Part shown: positions 1 through 7,994 of the stretch, piece after piece
Layout of the letters: each line of letters starts with the position of its first letter
How positions within the stretch are numbered: the stretch's first letter is position 1
Source of the DNA: Lachnoclostridium sp. UBA1308
GTDB taxonomy: Bacteria > Bacillota > Clostridia > Lachnospirales > Lachnospiraceae
Length of the DNA: 64,000 bases
Assembly (NCBI GenBank): GCA_002307215.1
Contig: DBTU01000047.1
Location: 124,001 to 188,000 of the forward strand
Direction of reading: 5' to 3'
Translations under genes and position numbers: made by a program
Notes under the pieces: generated by a model
Told to the model about the DNA's origin: nothing
The model's database searches: none
Seen by the model: only the letters and a program-made list of their open reading frames with translations

Positions 1-202
1 ACCATCCTTTTTAGTACATTGTAAATACCATACGACGCCCGTAAATATAAAAATAAATTTCCAACGGAATTCATTCTTATATTCCTAATGGCTCTCATGA
101 TCTTTGCTAGACTATTTTCACATTAACTTAACATGCTTACCCTTAGAATTAGTTTGGGCCGAGGATTACGCAGGCACAAACTTTTAAATGTGAAATTGAT
201 CT
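1..202. other. Intergenic region downstream of fmt
   Basis: No gene is supported here. The stretch holds one copy of a dispersed repeat (146-195) and, at about 179-216, an inverted repeat TGTGAAAT/ATTTCACA that ends just inside fmt and could act as its terminator or 3' hairpin. A similar TGTGAAAAT/ATTTTCACA hairpin lies at 5577-5603. Confidence 0.6.
146..195 (+). repeat. Dispersed stem-loop repeat, copy 1
   Basis: About 50 bases match 28133-28182 with only a few differences. The core can fold as a stem, AGTTTGGGCC against GGCACAAACT, around the loop GAGGATTACGCA, which is identical in both copies. Differences fall largely in the flanks and at the unpaired stem position. Function unknown. It lies immediately downstream of fmt. 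Confidence 0.75.
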
Positions 203-1144
203 TTATTTCACATTAAATTGCGTTCCGACTTTTACAGGATAGCCTCGTAAGAATGCATCCACAGTCATACGTTTCTTACCCTCCAGCTGTAGTTCTGTAA
301 TTATCAGAACGCCTTCACCGGTCATGACTGAAATCGAATCTTTACCCACCGCTACCACTTCTCCCGGTACTGCTGTATAAATTCCGGGCACAGCCTCTGA
401 TTTCCATATTTTTAGTGTTCTACCCTCCAGCATGGTATATGCACTTGGCCAAGGATTTAGGCCTCTGACCAACCGCTCTATTCTGATCGCCGATTGAGTG
501 AAATCAATGCGGCCCATTTCCTTAGCAATCATCTTCACATTAGTGGCTTTCTCGTTATCTTGTACATTTCTTTCAGCGCATTTTGCTTCAAGCTGTTTCA
601 TTGCTTTAAGCAGAAGCTCCCCGCCGAGCGTCGCTAATTTATCAAACAGGCTGCCGCCCGTATCTTCCTTCGTAATCGGGATACTTTCCTGCAAAATGAT
701 ATCCCCGGTATCAATTCCAACGTCCATATACATGATGGTAATACCTGTCTCCTTCTCACCATCTATGATTGAGTACTGGATGGGAGCCGCTCCACGGTAT
801 TTTGGCAGAAGTGAGGCATGGACATTGATACAACCATAAGACGGAATATCAAGCAGTCTCTTTGGAAGTATTTGACCAAAAGCAGCAACAAGTATAATCT
901 CCGGCTTTTGTTCCTCCAATAGTTTCAGAAATTCTTCATCCCTTACTTTGGTAGGCTGATAAAGCGGAAGGTCATGCTTTAATGCAAGCTCCTTCACAGG
1001 AGAATAGCTAATCTCATGTTCTCTTCCCTTTTGTTTATCCGGCTGTGTTACTACCCCGATTACCTCATGGCCTGATTGTAGGATTCTATCTAATATGGTA
1101 GCTGCAAAATCCGGCGTACCCATGAACAAAGTTCTCATTCGCAT
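203..1144 (-). CDS. fmt: Methionyl-tRNA formyltransferase
   Basis: The enzyme transfers a formyl group from 10-formyltetrahydrofolate to Met-tRNA(fMet) for translation initiation. The 313 residues match the family's usual length. The N-terminal formyltransferase domain starts MRTLFMGTPDFAA, carries the catalytic segment NVHASLLPKYRGAAP near residue 107 and the downstream DVGIDTGDIIL stretch with the active-site Asp. The C-terminal OB-like domain covers roughly residues 205-313. It lies 17 bases after def, in the common def-fmt order. Two ATG codons, two codons apart, could start it; GGAAGGA fits either. Confidence 0.97.
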   Translation of the reverse strand: MRMRTLFMGTPDFAATILDRILQSGHEVIGVVTQPDKQKGREHEISYSPVKELALKHDLPLYQPTKVRDEEFLKLLEEQKPEIILVAAFGQILPKRLLDIPSYGCINVHASLLPKYRGAAPIQYSIIDGEKETGITIMYMDVGIDTGDIILQESIPITKEDTGGSLFDKLATLGGELLLKAMKQLEAKCAERNVQDNEKATNVKMIAKEMGRIDFTQSAIRIERLVRGLNPWPSAYTMLEGRTLKIWKSEAVPGIYTAVPGEVVAVGKDSISVMTGEGVLIITELQLEGKKRMTVDAFLRGYPVKVGTQFNVK

Positions 1145-1161
1145 CCATTCCTTCCCGCAAA

Positions 1162-1644
1162 TTATTCTTCTTCCTCAGCAAATGAACTACGCAGTTCTCC
1201 CGTCGTTCTCTCCACATAAAGTATTCCGTCCAGATGATCAATTTCATGACAGAACGCTCTGGCTAACAGACCGGTACCTTCCATTGTAAACTCTTCCATG
1301 TTCCTGTTAAAAGCCTTTACCTTAACCGTATCAGGTCTGGTGACTGTACCCACCTTGCCCGGTATGCTAAGACATGCCTCTTCACCGGTCTGTTCTCCTG
1401 ATGTTTCCACAATAACCGGATTAATAAGAATAATAGGATTATCCCCCTCCTCTGACACATCAATAACTACCAGGCGCTTCAACACACCGACTTGAGGGGC
1501 AGCAAGACCTACTCCATTGGCTTCGTATAGGGTGTCCAGCATATCTTCAATTAAAACATTGATTTTTTTATCAACTTCTGTGATTTCCCTGCTCATCTTA
1601 TTCAGAACCTTGTCTCCCATTTCCCTGATATTTCTGATTGCCAT
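1162..1644 (-). CDS. def: Peptide deformylase
   Basis: This metalloenzyme removes the N-formyl group from nascent proteins, undoing the step made by the adjacent fmt product. All three family motifs are visible: GVGLAAPQVG, EACLSIPG with the metal-binding Cys, and HEIDHLDG with two metal-binding His and the catalytic Glu. At 160 residues it is of normal length. I place the start at the ATG encoding MAIRNI, 9 bases after GAGAGG, rather than at the GTG two codons upstream. It is cotranscribed with fmt. Confidence 0.97.
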   Translation of the reverse strand: MAIRNIREMGDKVLNKMSREITEVDKKINVLIEDMLDTLYEANGVGLAAPQVGVLKRLVVIDVSEEGDNPIILINPVIVETSGEQTGEEACLSIPGKVGTVTRPDTVKVKAFNRNMEEFTMEGTGLLARAFCHEIDHLDGILYVERTTGELRSSFAEEEE

Positions 1645-1709
1645 AACCACGTTCCTCTCAATCTATCATTATTTATCCAATTATTAAAAATTTAGTATAT
1701 AATTATCTT

Positions 1710-1739
1710 ATATTATCACAAAATCAATCTATGATTCAA
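1710..1739 (-). promoter_or_regulatory. Possible sigma-A promoter for def-fmt
   Basis: In the 155-base gap between priA and def, the minus strand has TTGAAT (1734-1739), an 18-base spacer and TAATAT (1710-1715). The region is AT-rich, so other pairings are possible. It suggests def-fmt can be transcribed independently of priA. Confidence 0.35.
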
Positions 1740-1799
1740 CAGAATATCTTAAAAGAATATTAAGAATGCACTAACAAATAGTTAAATTTATGAGTTATA

Positions 1800-4046
1800 T
1801 TAATAACCTGTCATCGGATCAAAATCGAATAACAGATTACAGCCGGCGAATTGCTGCGAATAGGTAAAATATCCCTCCAGATAATTTTTAATATCCATTA
1901 AAATAGTATATTCCCTCTGTTTCATATAAATTACCCGGCGGAATGTATCGTTCACCTTGGATATTGCGGCCGGAGCCGGACCAATCATTTCCAAAAGTAT
2001 AGCTTTTTGTCCCATATAAAGTCTGATGGCCTCTGCGAGTTGGACGGCAGCCTTCCCCGCCAACTCTTCTTCCTTAGAGGTGATTAGTATTAACAGCATA
2101 TGGGAGACCGGAGGATACTGCATCATACCGCGGTACATCATCTCCTGTTCAAAGAAGCTGTCATAGTTACCTTCGGCAGCTGTGATTATACTGTAATGCT
2201 CCGGATGATAGGTTTGAATTACCACTTCACCGGGAAGTATATCCCTGCCTGCTCTTCCTGAAGCTTGGCATAACAACTGGAAGGTTCTCTCTCCCGCTCT
2301 GAAATCACCTGTATATAGGGATAAATCAGCGGCAATAATTCCAACCAATGTAACTTTGGGAAAATCATGCCCCTTCACTATCATTTGTGTTCCAACTAAA
2401 ATATCCGCCTTATGCTCTGAAAATGCTTTCAGTATCGTATCATGACCACCCTTGTTCTTCGTTGTGTCCATATCCATGCGAAGTACACGAGCCTCCGGAA
2501 ATTCCCGATGGACCAACTCTTCCACCTTCTGAGTTCCTGTTCCGAAAGCTGCAATATATTTTGACGAGCATTCCGGGCAGTTGCCCGGCATCGCTTCCTC
2601 ATACCCACAGTAATGGCAGATTAGCTTTCCATCGTTGTGTGATGTCAGGGATATATCACAATGCGGACATTTCATAACATGTCCACAACTTCTACAGGAT
2701 ACAAAGCCTGCATAACCCCTACGATTTAAAAATAACATAATCTGTTCTTTTTTACCTAAACGCTCAGAGATTAATTCTTTCAATTTCCTGCTAAAAATCG
2801 ATTTATTCTTATTCCTTAATTCTTCCCTCAAATCAACAATAAAAACCTTTGGCGGTTTTGCCTCTTTCGCTCTCTTCGTCAGATGATACAACTTAATCTC
2901 ACCCTGTTTAGCCCGTTGATAGGATTCCAGGGAAGGTGTCGCCGAGCCAAGTACGAGCGAGGAATTGGTTAATAGTGCTCGTTGTTCCGCAACCGGAACC
3001 GCATGATACTTAGGCGCTGTCTCACTTTTATAGCTGCCCTCATGTTCTTCATCAATTATGATCAATCCCAGCTTTTGAAAGGGCGTAAATAATGCTGATC
3101 TCGGTCCAATCATGATATCGATTTCTCCGTTTTCTGCTCGAATACTCTGATCGTAGCGTTCACCCTGGGACATTTTTGAATTCATGATGGAGATGCGATC
3201 CCCAAAATGGGATAAAAATTGCTGAACAGTCTGCCAGGTCAGTGCTATTTCCGGGATCAGAACAATCACTTGCTTCCCTTGTGCAATCACGGAATCGATA
3301 ATCTCCATATAAACTATTGTCTTGCCGCTACCTGTAATGCCATGGATTAGATATGTACCGCGTTTTCCTGCACTGTATTCGTTATGAAAATCATCTACAA
3401 TATATTGCTGCTCATCATTAAGCAACATGTTTTGATCGGACTTATCCTTATATTGAATCGGATTTCGGTAAAGCTGCTTCGAGACCGTTTTGGTTACACC
3501 CTGATTTTCCATGCTTAACAGTGTATTACGAGGAATATTAAGCTTGCCCACTGCCTCACTGTAATCCAGAATATTATTCTTTCGTAATGCCTCGAGAAGA
3601 CGTAGCTTGGCTTTGCTATTCTTTCTCTGATATTCAAAAAATAGCTGCTCAGCCTGCTCCGGGGTTGCTGCCAGCTGGATACTCCTCTGTTCCTTAATTT
3701 TTACTACTTTTTTTACCGGAATCACCGTCTTCAGCGAATCATTCATGGTTCCGCCGAACATTTCTTTCATCCAATACGCCAGATAAATCAGATGACTCTC
3801 AATTACCTGCGAATCCTTAACGACCTCTGAAATTGGTTTAATTAAGGATTCATCAATCTTTGATTCTGTCGAAATATCTACAATATATCCTTGAATTCTT
3901 CGATTACCCTTTCCAAAGGGTACAATAACTAATGCCCCTATCACGGCTTTTTCTTCTAACTCCGCGGAGATGGCATATTGATATGTCTTGTCCAGATTTT
4001 CATGGGAGATATCGATAATGATATCCGCATAGGTTTGATAAGACAT
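1800..4046 (-). CDS. priA: Primosomal protein N' (replication restart helicase)
   Basis: PriA binds stalled forks and unwinds DNA to reload the replicative helicase. Visible domains are an N-terminal 3'-DNA-binding domain, Walker A GITGSGKTIVYME, a DEEH box (DEEHEGSYKS), and the zinc-binding region with paired cysteines (CRSCGH, CPHC, CHYC, CPEC) in the middle of the C-terminal half, then the helicase C lobe with QASGRAGR. The length of 748 residues is usual for Firmicutes. The start follows AAAGGAGG and is 10 bases after the murE stop, so the two are probably one transcript. Confidence 0.97.
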   Translation of the reverse strand: MSYQTYADIIIDISHENLDKTYQYAISAELEEKAVIGALVIVPFGKGNRRIQGYIVDISTESKIDESLIKPISEVVKDSQVIESHLIYLAYWMKEMFGGTMNDSLKTVIPVKKVVKIKEQRSIQLAATPEQAEQLFFEYQRKNSKAKLRLLEALRKNNILDYSEAVGKLNIPRNTLLSMENQGVTKTVSKQLYRNPIQYKDKSDQNMLLNDEQQYIVDDFHNEYSAGKRGTYLIHGITGSGKTIVYMEIIDSVIAQGKQVIVLIPEIALTWQTVQQFLSHFGDRISIMNSKMSQGERYDQSIRAENGEIDIMIGPRSALFTPFQKLGLIIIDEEHEGSYKSETAPKYHAVPVAEQRALLTNSSLVLGSATPSLESYQRAKQGEIKLYHLTKRAKEAKPPKVFIVDLREELRNKNKSIFSRKLKELISERLGKKEQIMLFLNRRGYAGFVSCRSCGHVMKCPHCDISLTSHNDGKLICHYCGYEEAMPGNCPECSSKYIAAFGTGTQKVEELVHREFPEARVLRMDMDTTKNKGGHDTILKAFSEHKADILVGTQMIVKGHDFPKVTLVGIIAADLSLYTGDFRAGERTFQLLCQASGRAGRDILPGEVVIQTYHPEHYSIITAAEGNYDSFFEQEMMYRGMMQYPPVSHMLLILITSKEEELAGKAAVQLAEAIRLYMGQKAILLEMIGPAPAAISKVNDTFRRVIYMKQREYTILMDIKNYLEGYFTYSQQFAGCNLLFDFDPMTGY

Positions 4047-4056
4047 CCTGCCTCCT

Positions 4057-5514
4057 TTACCTGCCTGCAAGAATATCCGCAATCAGTTCTCTCTCATCCA
4101 TATGGTACTTAACGCCTTTAATCTCCTGGTAATTCTCATGTCCCTTACCCGCAAGGACAATGACATCACCTTCCAAGGCGTTCTCAATACAGTACTTAAT
4201 TGCCTCCTTGCGGTCATCAATCTCAATATAATTACCCGGCCCTTTTTTCACTCCGACAATAATATCATTAATGATGTCCTTCGGTTCTTCGGATCTAGGA
4301 TTATCTGAAGTAACAACCGTAAGATCGGCAAGATTTGAAGAGACCTCACCCATTTCAAATCTCCTGTCTCTGGAACGATTGCCGCCGCATCCGAATAAGC
4401 ATACCAGACGGCTCGGATTATATTCCCTCAATGTGGTAAGCAGGCTTCGAAGGCTCATCGCATTATGAGCATAATCTATCATTAAAGTAAACTTATAAGG
4501 CAACGGAACAAGTTCGACACGCCCTTTGACATTCACACAATCCAGTGCTTTCGTTATATCAGTGATGCTCACTCCAAAATGCCTGCAAAGTGCAATGGCA
4601 CAGAGAGAATTATATACATTAAACCTACCGGGAATATTCATCTTAACATCAAAGCTCATAAGTCCTTCTACCCGGTATGAAATACCAAGGTAACCGGGAC
4701 GCTCCACCAATACTTCCTTCGTTGCCCGAATATCCGCTTTTTCGGAGAAGCCATAGGTCTCTACGCTGCAGGTATGTCCTTCAAGTATCTCCTTTGCATA
4801 TGGATCATCCAGATTAATCAATCCAATCCTGCACTGCTTAAAAAGCTTGCTCTTACAACGAAGATAATCTTCAAAATCCTTATGCTCGTCACCACCGATG
4901 TGATCCGGTTCAAGGTTGGTAAAGATACCGTAGTCAAATATAAATCCTGCCAAACGATTAAGCATCAGTCCCTGTGAGGAAGCCTCCATCACCACATATT
5001 CACAGCCTACTTCCACCATCTTTGCAAAGGTTTTCTGTATGATATAGGATTCCGGAGTCGTATTGTTCGCCGGAATCACCTCATTCCCAATGATTGTTTC
5101 AATCGTTCCGATTAATCCAACCTTTCTGCCGGTATTTTCAAGAATTGATTTAATCATGTAGGCCGTTGTAGTCTTTCCCTTGGTACCGGTGATTCCGATA
5201 GATATTAGCTTTCTTGCCGGGTGATCAAAGTATACTGCTGCCATATCTGCAAGGGCCAGTCTTGTATCTTCTGTATGTATTACTGTAATGCCTTCCGGAA
5301 ATTCCATCTGTTTTTCCACAATAACTGCTGCCGCACCCTTTCGCGCAACCTCCTGTATATAGGTATGTCCGTCAGAAACAGCTCCGGTGATACATACAAA
5401 GACAGAACCTTTTACTACCTTTCTTGAATCATATACTAATTCCGTAACAGGAATATGAACTTCTCCCTGTTGACAGGTATAGGAAATCTGTTCTAATAAT
5501 TGATCTAAATACAT
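4057..5514 (-). CDS. murE: UDP-N-acetylmuramoyl-tripeptide synthetase (meso-DAP type)
   Basis: This cytoplasmic Mur ligase adds the third amino acid to the peptidoglycan precursor. It has the ATP-binding loop GITGTKGKTTTAYM near residue 108 and the C-terminal motif SDNPRSEEP. DNPR is the signature of meso-diaminopimelate-adding enzymes rather than lysine-adding ones, so a DAP-type wall is inferred. Its 485 residues are full length. The ATG follows AAAGGAGG. A GC-rich repeat lies directly upstream (5534-5570). Confidence 0.96.
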   Translation of the reverse strand: MYLDQLLEQISYTCQQGEVHIPVTELVYDSRKVVKGSVFVCITGAVSDGHTYIQEVARKGAAAVIVEKQMEFPEGITVIHTEDTRLALADMAAVYFDHPARKLISIGITGTKGKTTTAYMIKSILENTGRKVGLIGTIETIIGNEVIPANNTTPESYIIQKTFAKMVEVGCEYVVMEASSQGLMLNRLAGFIFDYGIFTNLEPDHIGGDEHKDFEDYLRCKSKLFKQCRIGLINLDDPYAKEILEGHTCSVETYGFSEKADIRATKEVLVERPGYLGISYRVEGLMSFDVKMNIPGRFNVYNSLCAIALCRHFGVSITDITKALDCVNVKGRVELVPLPYKFTLMIDYAHNAMSLRSLLTTLREYNPSRLVCLFGCGGNRSRDRRFEMGEVSSNLADLTVVTSDNPRSEEPKDIINDIIVGVKKGPGNYIEIDDRKEAIKYCIENALEGDVIVLAGKGHENYQEIKGVKYHMDERELIADILAGR

Positions 5515-5533
5515 AGGATTCCTCCTTTATCCA

Positions 5534-5570
5534 CTAGCTCCCCTGTGCCGTCTTCGGCGGCTCTCAAATC
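5534..5570 (-). repeat. GC-rich SD-carrying repeat, copy 1
   Basis: On the minus strand the unit reads TTTGAGAGCCGCC, GAAG, ACGGC, then GGGGAGCTAG. It matches 25877-25912 over about 36 bases with around six differences. The core folds as a small hairpin with a GAAG loop. It stands just upstream of the murE ribosome site, as copy 2 stands at the trmH-like start. Confidence 0.65.
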
Positions 5571-5707
5571 AGGGGTGTGAAAATAGCTTTTTCATTTTCA
5601 CATTAAATACTCTTCATTCCCAATATTATTATGAAATGCAGCTCTTCATGTCAGTGAATCCGGTGTGCTGCACATATATTATTATAGGCGAATAATCCTA
5701 TTTGTAA

Positions 5708-5750
5708 AGAAAAAGATAGGGCTACGGGTCTTATTGAACCGTATCCTATC
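5708..5750 (-). terminator. Rho-independent terminator
   Basis: Read on the minus strand, GATAGG-ATACGG pairs with CCGTAG-CCCTATC across a short loop, followed by TTTTTCTTT. It closes the minus-strand run that begins upstream of 7149 and separates it from murE. Confidence 0.75.
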
Positions 5751-5845
5751 TGTAGTTAAATGGTCAGTTATCAATAATCAGCAAATATATTGCTTACTTA
5801 TTTACAAACCTTAGTTATATTACTTACTTATTGTATCATCCTAAA

Positions 5846-6085
5846 TTACCTTGCTTTGTAGAACCGGGATACAAAATCACAGTCATCCCCCTTTGCCGTA
5901 ATAATAAATCCAAAAAACTGATCAAATTGTTTCAATAACATAAAATCAGGTGTCAGCTGAGCAAGTGTCTCGGCGATTTTAACTACCACTAATAAATCCC
6001 TTACCATACATGTTTCAAGCACCTTCGTACCTATAGCCTGTTCAAGCATCTCCGGTAAAGTACAAGTATTTAAATATAATAACAT
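5846..6085 (-). pseudogene. Internal fragment of a PhzF-family isomerase
   Basis: The 79 codons align with the middle of phenazine-biosynthesis-like PhzF proteins: an ARDLLVVL-like segment (VRDLLVVVKI), then LTPDFMLLKQF and the very characteristic ITAKGDDCDFVSRFY. Family members are usually around 260-300 residues and continue with an EDPVTGSAH motif, which is absent here because a stop follows RFYKAR. The amino-terminal catalytic part is also missing. I read this as a gene remnant. It might still be translated from the ATG at 6085, but no good ribosome site is evident. Confidence 0.7.
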
Positions 6086-6101
6086 AGCAATCCTAAAAGT
6101 G

Positions 6102-6404
6102 TTAAGTGAATTTTTTAATCATAAAAACCAACGGAATAAATGGTAGAAATGGCATTGCCAAGTTATAAATCACATACAAAACCGGGTCCTTGGATATAAA
6201 AATCATAAGGGCTCCAATAAAGATATAATATACGCCCAGCAGGTATAAAGCCTTCCGGCTGGATTTGACATAGCCCTGGGGATCTCTTTCCTTGTATTTC
6301 TTTGTTTTCGTTAATAAGGTTTTATCAGGGATAAACCTTCCAATTATAATCACTAACACTCCCAATACCATACATACAATTTCGTAAGCCGAATCATCGT
6401 ACAT
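6102..6404 (-). CDS. Small membrane protein, function unknown
   Basis: The 100-residue product has three hydrophobic stretches (around residues 8-20, 48-63 and 69-93) separated by a lysine-rich loop, and ends MIKKFT. I recognise no family. The ATG at 6404 follows AAAAGGAG by 6 bases, which fixes the start well inside the longer open frame. It begins 13 bases after the broken 4Fe-4S gene and probably shares its transcript. Confidence 0.6.
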   Translation of the reverse strand: MYDDSAYEIVCMVLGVLVIIIGRFIPDKTLLTKTKKYKERDPQGYVKSSRKALYLLGVYYIFIGALMIFISKDPVLYVIYNLAMPFLPFIPLVFMIKKFT

Positions 6405-6417
6405 TGCTTTACTCCTT

Positions 6418-7149
6418 TTAGTTATCCAAATATCTTCTCGTGTAAGGACAGATCTCAATACATTTTCCACAAAGTGTAATCTGCTGATCAAGTGCCTCGG
6501 CAGAAAGTTCTCTTGCTTTCTTCCTGCAGGCTAGGGCATCAAAGAATTCGTCGCGGTCAAGCTCAGGCCGCCAGTTATGACCTGATATTGCCTGACCGGG
6601 ACAGGCCTGCTTACACTGCATACAGTCACCACAATATGAACGGATTGTCGGTTCACAGCATGCGATTGGTGCATCCGTTAGTACAGAGGTTAAGCGTATC
6701 GCTGATCCATACCCTTCAGTTACAAACAAGGCACTCTTACCAATCCAGCCTAATCCGGCATGTACTGCTACCGTCTTATGCGGCATTATCGTGCGGTAAA
6801 TACTAAATTCCTGCGTTGTCGCAACCTTCTGAGGATATGCATGATATCCATTGTCATTGATATACTTCGCACATAGATCCGCCAATTCGTCCAGCTTTTG
6901 ATTAAGCTCATGGTAAGCATCATAATATTCCATGGTAGGAGCCTTATGAATATTTTTGATAACCTCTTTCGGATAAGCTCGGGCAATCGATATACCGACT
7001 GGATAATGTGGTACAGAAATCGGTTTCGCAACACAAGTCTAACTTCTTTGTTCGTTTAGGTCCACCTCCGCGTACAGTCCCTCGAGATTAGCAAATCCAA
7101 CCAAGGATGCACCCTCATTATGCAATAGCTGCTCCAAAACATGATTCAT
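6418..7149 (-). pseudogene. 4Fe-4S double-cluster protein (QueG-like), interrupted by an in-frame TAG
   Basis: A good start (CGGAGG, then ATG at 7149) opens a frame beginning MNHVLEQLLHNEGASLVGFA. It meets TAG at codon 37 (7039-7041) and then continues in the same frame with PVGISIARAYPKEVI and on to 6418. The downstream part has AGLGWIGKSALFV, ILTD-like VLTDA and two ferredoxin-type cysteine clusters, CGDCMQCKQACPG and CGKCIEICPYT, as in epoxyqueuosine-reductase-like proteins. So one base change separates it from a 243-residue protein. Restart at the ATG at 6933 could make a 171-residue product. A true nonsense mutation is likeliest; sequencing error or readthrough are alternatives. Confidence 0.8.
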
Positions 7150-7172
7150 TTCTTGCACCTCCGATCTATTCG

Positions 7173-7292
7173 TCAAATCACAATATTTGCGACCTGCATC
7201 AAGTCCTCACATGTAAAATCCGATTCACTGGCAATATCCTTATGTACGAGTATTGTCTTCATTCCAACTGCTTTACCACCGAGAAGAAAGTA
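7173..7292 (-). pseudogene. C-terminal remnant of a HAD-type hydrolase
   Basis: Directly after the phosphatidyltransferase stop, and in the same frame, the minus strand encodes LGGKAVGMKTILVHKD, then DFTCEDLMQVANIVI and a stop. This looks like the last strand and helix of a HAD phosphatase, where a GxxAGMKTI-type segment is common. The catalytic DxD part is absent, so only a tail survives. The family call rests on about 35 residues and is tentative. Confidence 0.5.
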
Positions 7293-7820
7293 TTATTTTA
7301 CAACACTTTTTATGTCCAAATCCAGTTTTTTTGAAGTCATATGAATCAAAAGCTCCTCCACCGCGGAGATGCTTGCCAGTCCGCACACCAAACACATGGT
7401 AAATGACAACCCAAGTATACAGTAAAGAATAGGTAGAAAGAAAATCAATAATCCGGTAGCCTTATTGGCATAAGTATGCAAAAATGCTAGTTTATGATAC
7501 CTTATAAAGCCAATTCCTAAAGAAATAAATCGAACAGTTGCTATGCCTCCGATCCAGCATAACATCCATAAGGACCACTCTATTATAGGAAATAGTATTA
7601 TCATAAGTATTCCAAGAAATATCACATCCGCTATACTGTCTAAAACTGCACCGAATTGACTCTCTGATCCGGTCTTTCGTGCAATATACCCATCTAAAAC
7701 ATCACTGATACCGCATAGCAGATATAATAAAAAAAATTCGACTGATAATACTTTCGTGAACAGTAATGCCAAGGAACAGATAATTCTTATGACCGATATG
7801 ATATTCGGTAACCGTTTCAT
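7293..7820 (-). CDS. CDP-alcohol phosphatidyltransferase family protein
   Basis: A membrane enzyme of the PgsA/PssA type, which would join a CDP-activated lipid to an alcohol. The signature is complete: DVLDGYIARKTGSESQFG followed by AVLDSIADVIF, giving D-x2-D-G-x2-A-R-x8-G-x3-D-x3-D near residues 41-70. Several hydrophobic helices follow. At 175 residues it is near the usual size. The start is the ATG at 7820 after TTGGAGGT. The substrate cannot be told from sequence. A 20-base palindrome abuts the ribosome site upstream. Confidence 0.85.
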   Translation of the reverse strand: MKRLPNIISVIRIICSLALLFTKVLSVEFFLLYLLCGISDVLDGYIARKTGSESQFGAVLDSIADVIFLGILMIILFPIIEWSLWMLCWIGGIATVRFISLGIGFIRYHKLAFLHTYANKATGLLIFFLPILYCILGLSFTMCLVCGLASISAVEELLIHMTSKKLDLDIKSVVK

Positions 7821-7831
7821 TCGTACCTCCA

Positions 7832-7851
7832 AGATACCGTTTACGGTATCT
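7832..7851. promoter_or_regulatory. Perfect 9-bp dyad abutting the ribosome site of the phosphatidyltransferase
   Basis: AGATACCGT and ACGGTATCT are separated by two bases, and the minus-strand SD begins right after the dyad, 12 bases before the ATG. It could be a repressor operator or an mRNA hairpin affecting translation. No T-run follows, so it is not a terminator. Confidence 0.5.
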
Positions 7852-7994
7852 ATAATATTGATTCGAGTATCAAAAGTTGCTTTTAGGATATACCCGTTTG
7901 GACAACTATTAATCTGGCAACTTGAAGTAACCCTACTATTCGTATTTTAATTGATAAATACATAAAACTCAACCTCTGTTTATCATTCGTTTTT

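Larger units (their letters stand above)
5515..5845. other. Gene-free region between murE and the PhzF remnant
   Basis: The 331-base gap contains the GC-rich repeat at 5534-5570, a hairpin TGTGAAAAT/ATTTTCACA at 5577-5603 resembling the one after fmt, a stretch likely to hold the murE promoter, and the minus-strand terminator at 5708-5750. No ORF is convincing. Confidence 0.6.

Noticed and set aside
498..839. Plus-strand ORF of 113 codons inside fmt
   Set aside because: It is the antisense shadow of a strongly conserved gene and has no ribosome site.
5577..5603. Riboswitch or T-box before murE
   Set aside because: The hairpin is short, AT-rich and shared with repeat flanks; there is no T-box sequence or specifier stem.
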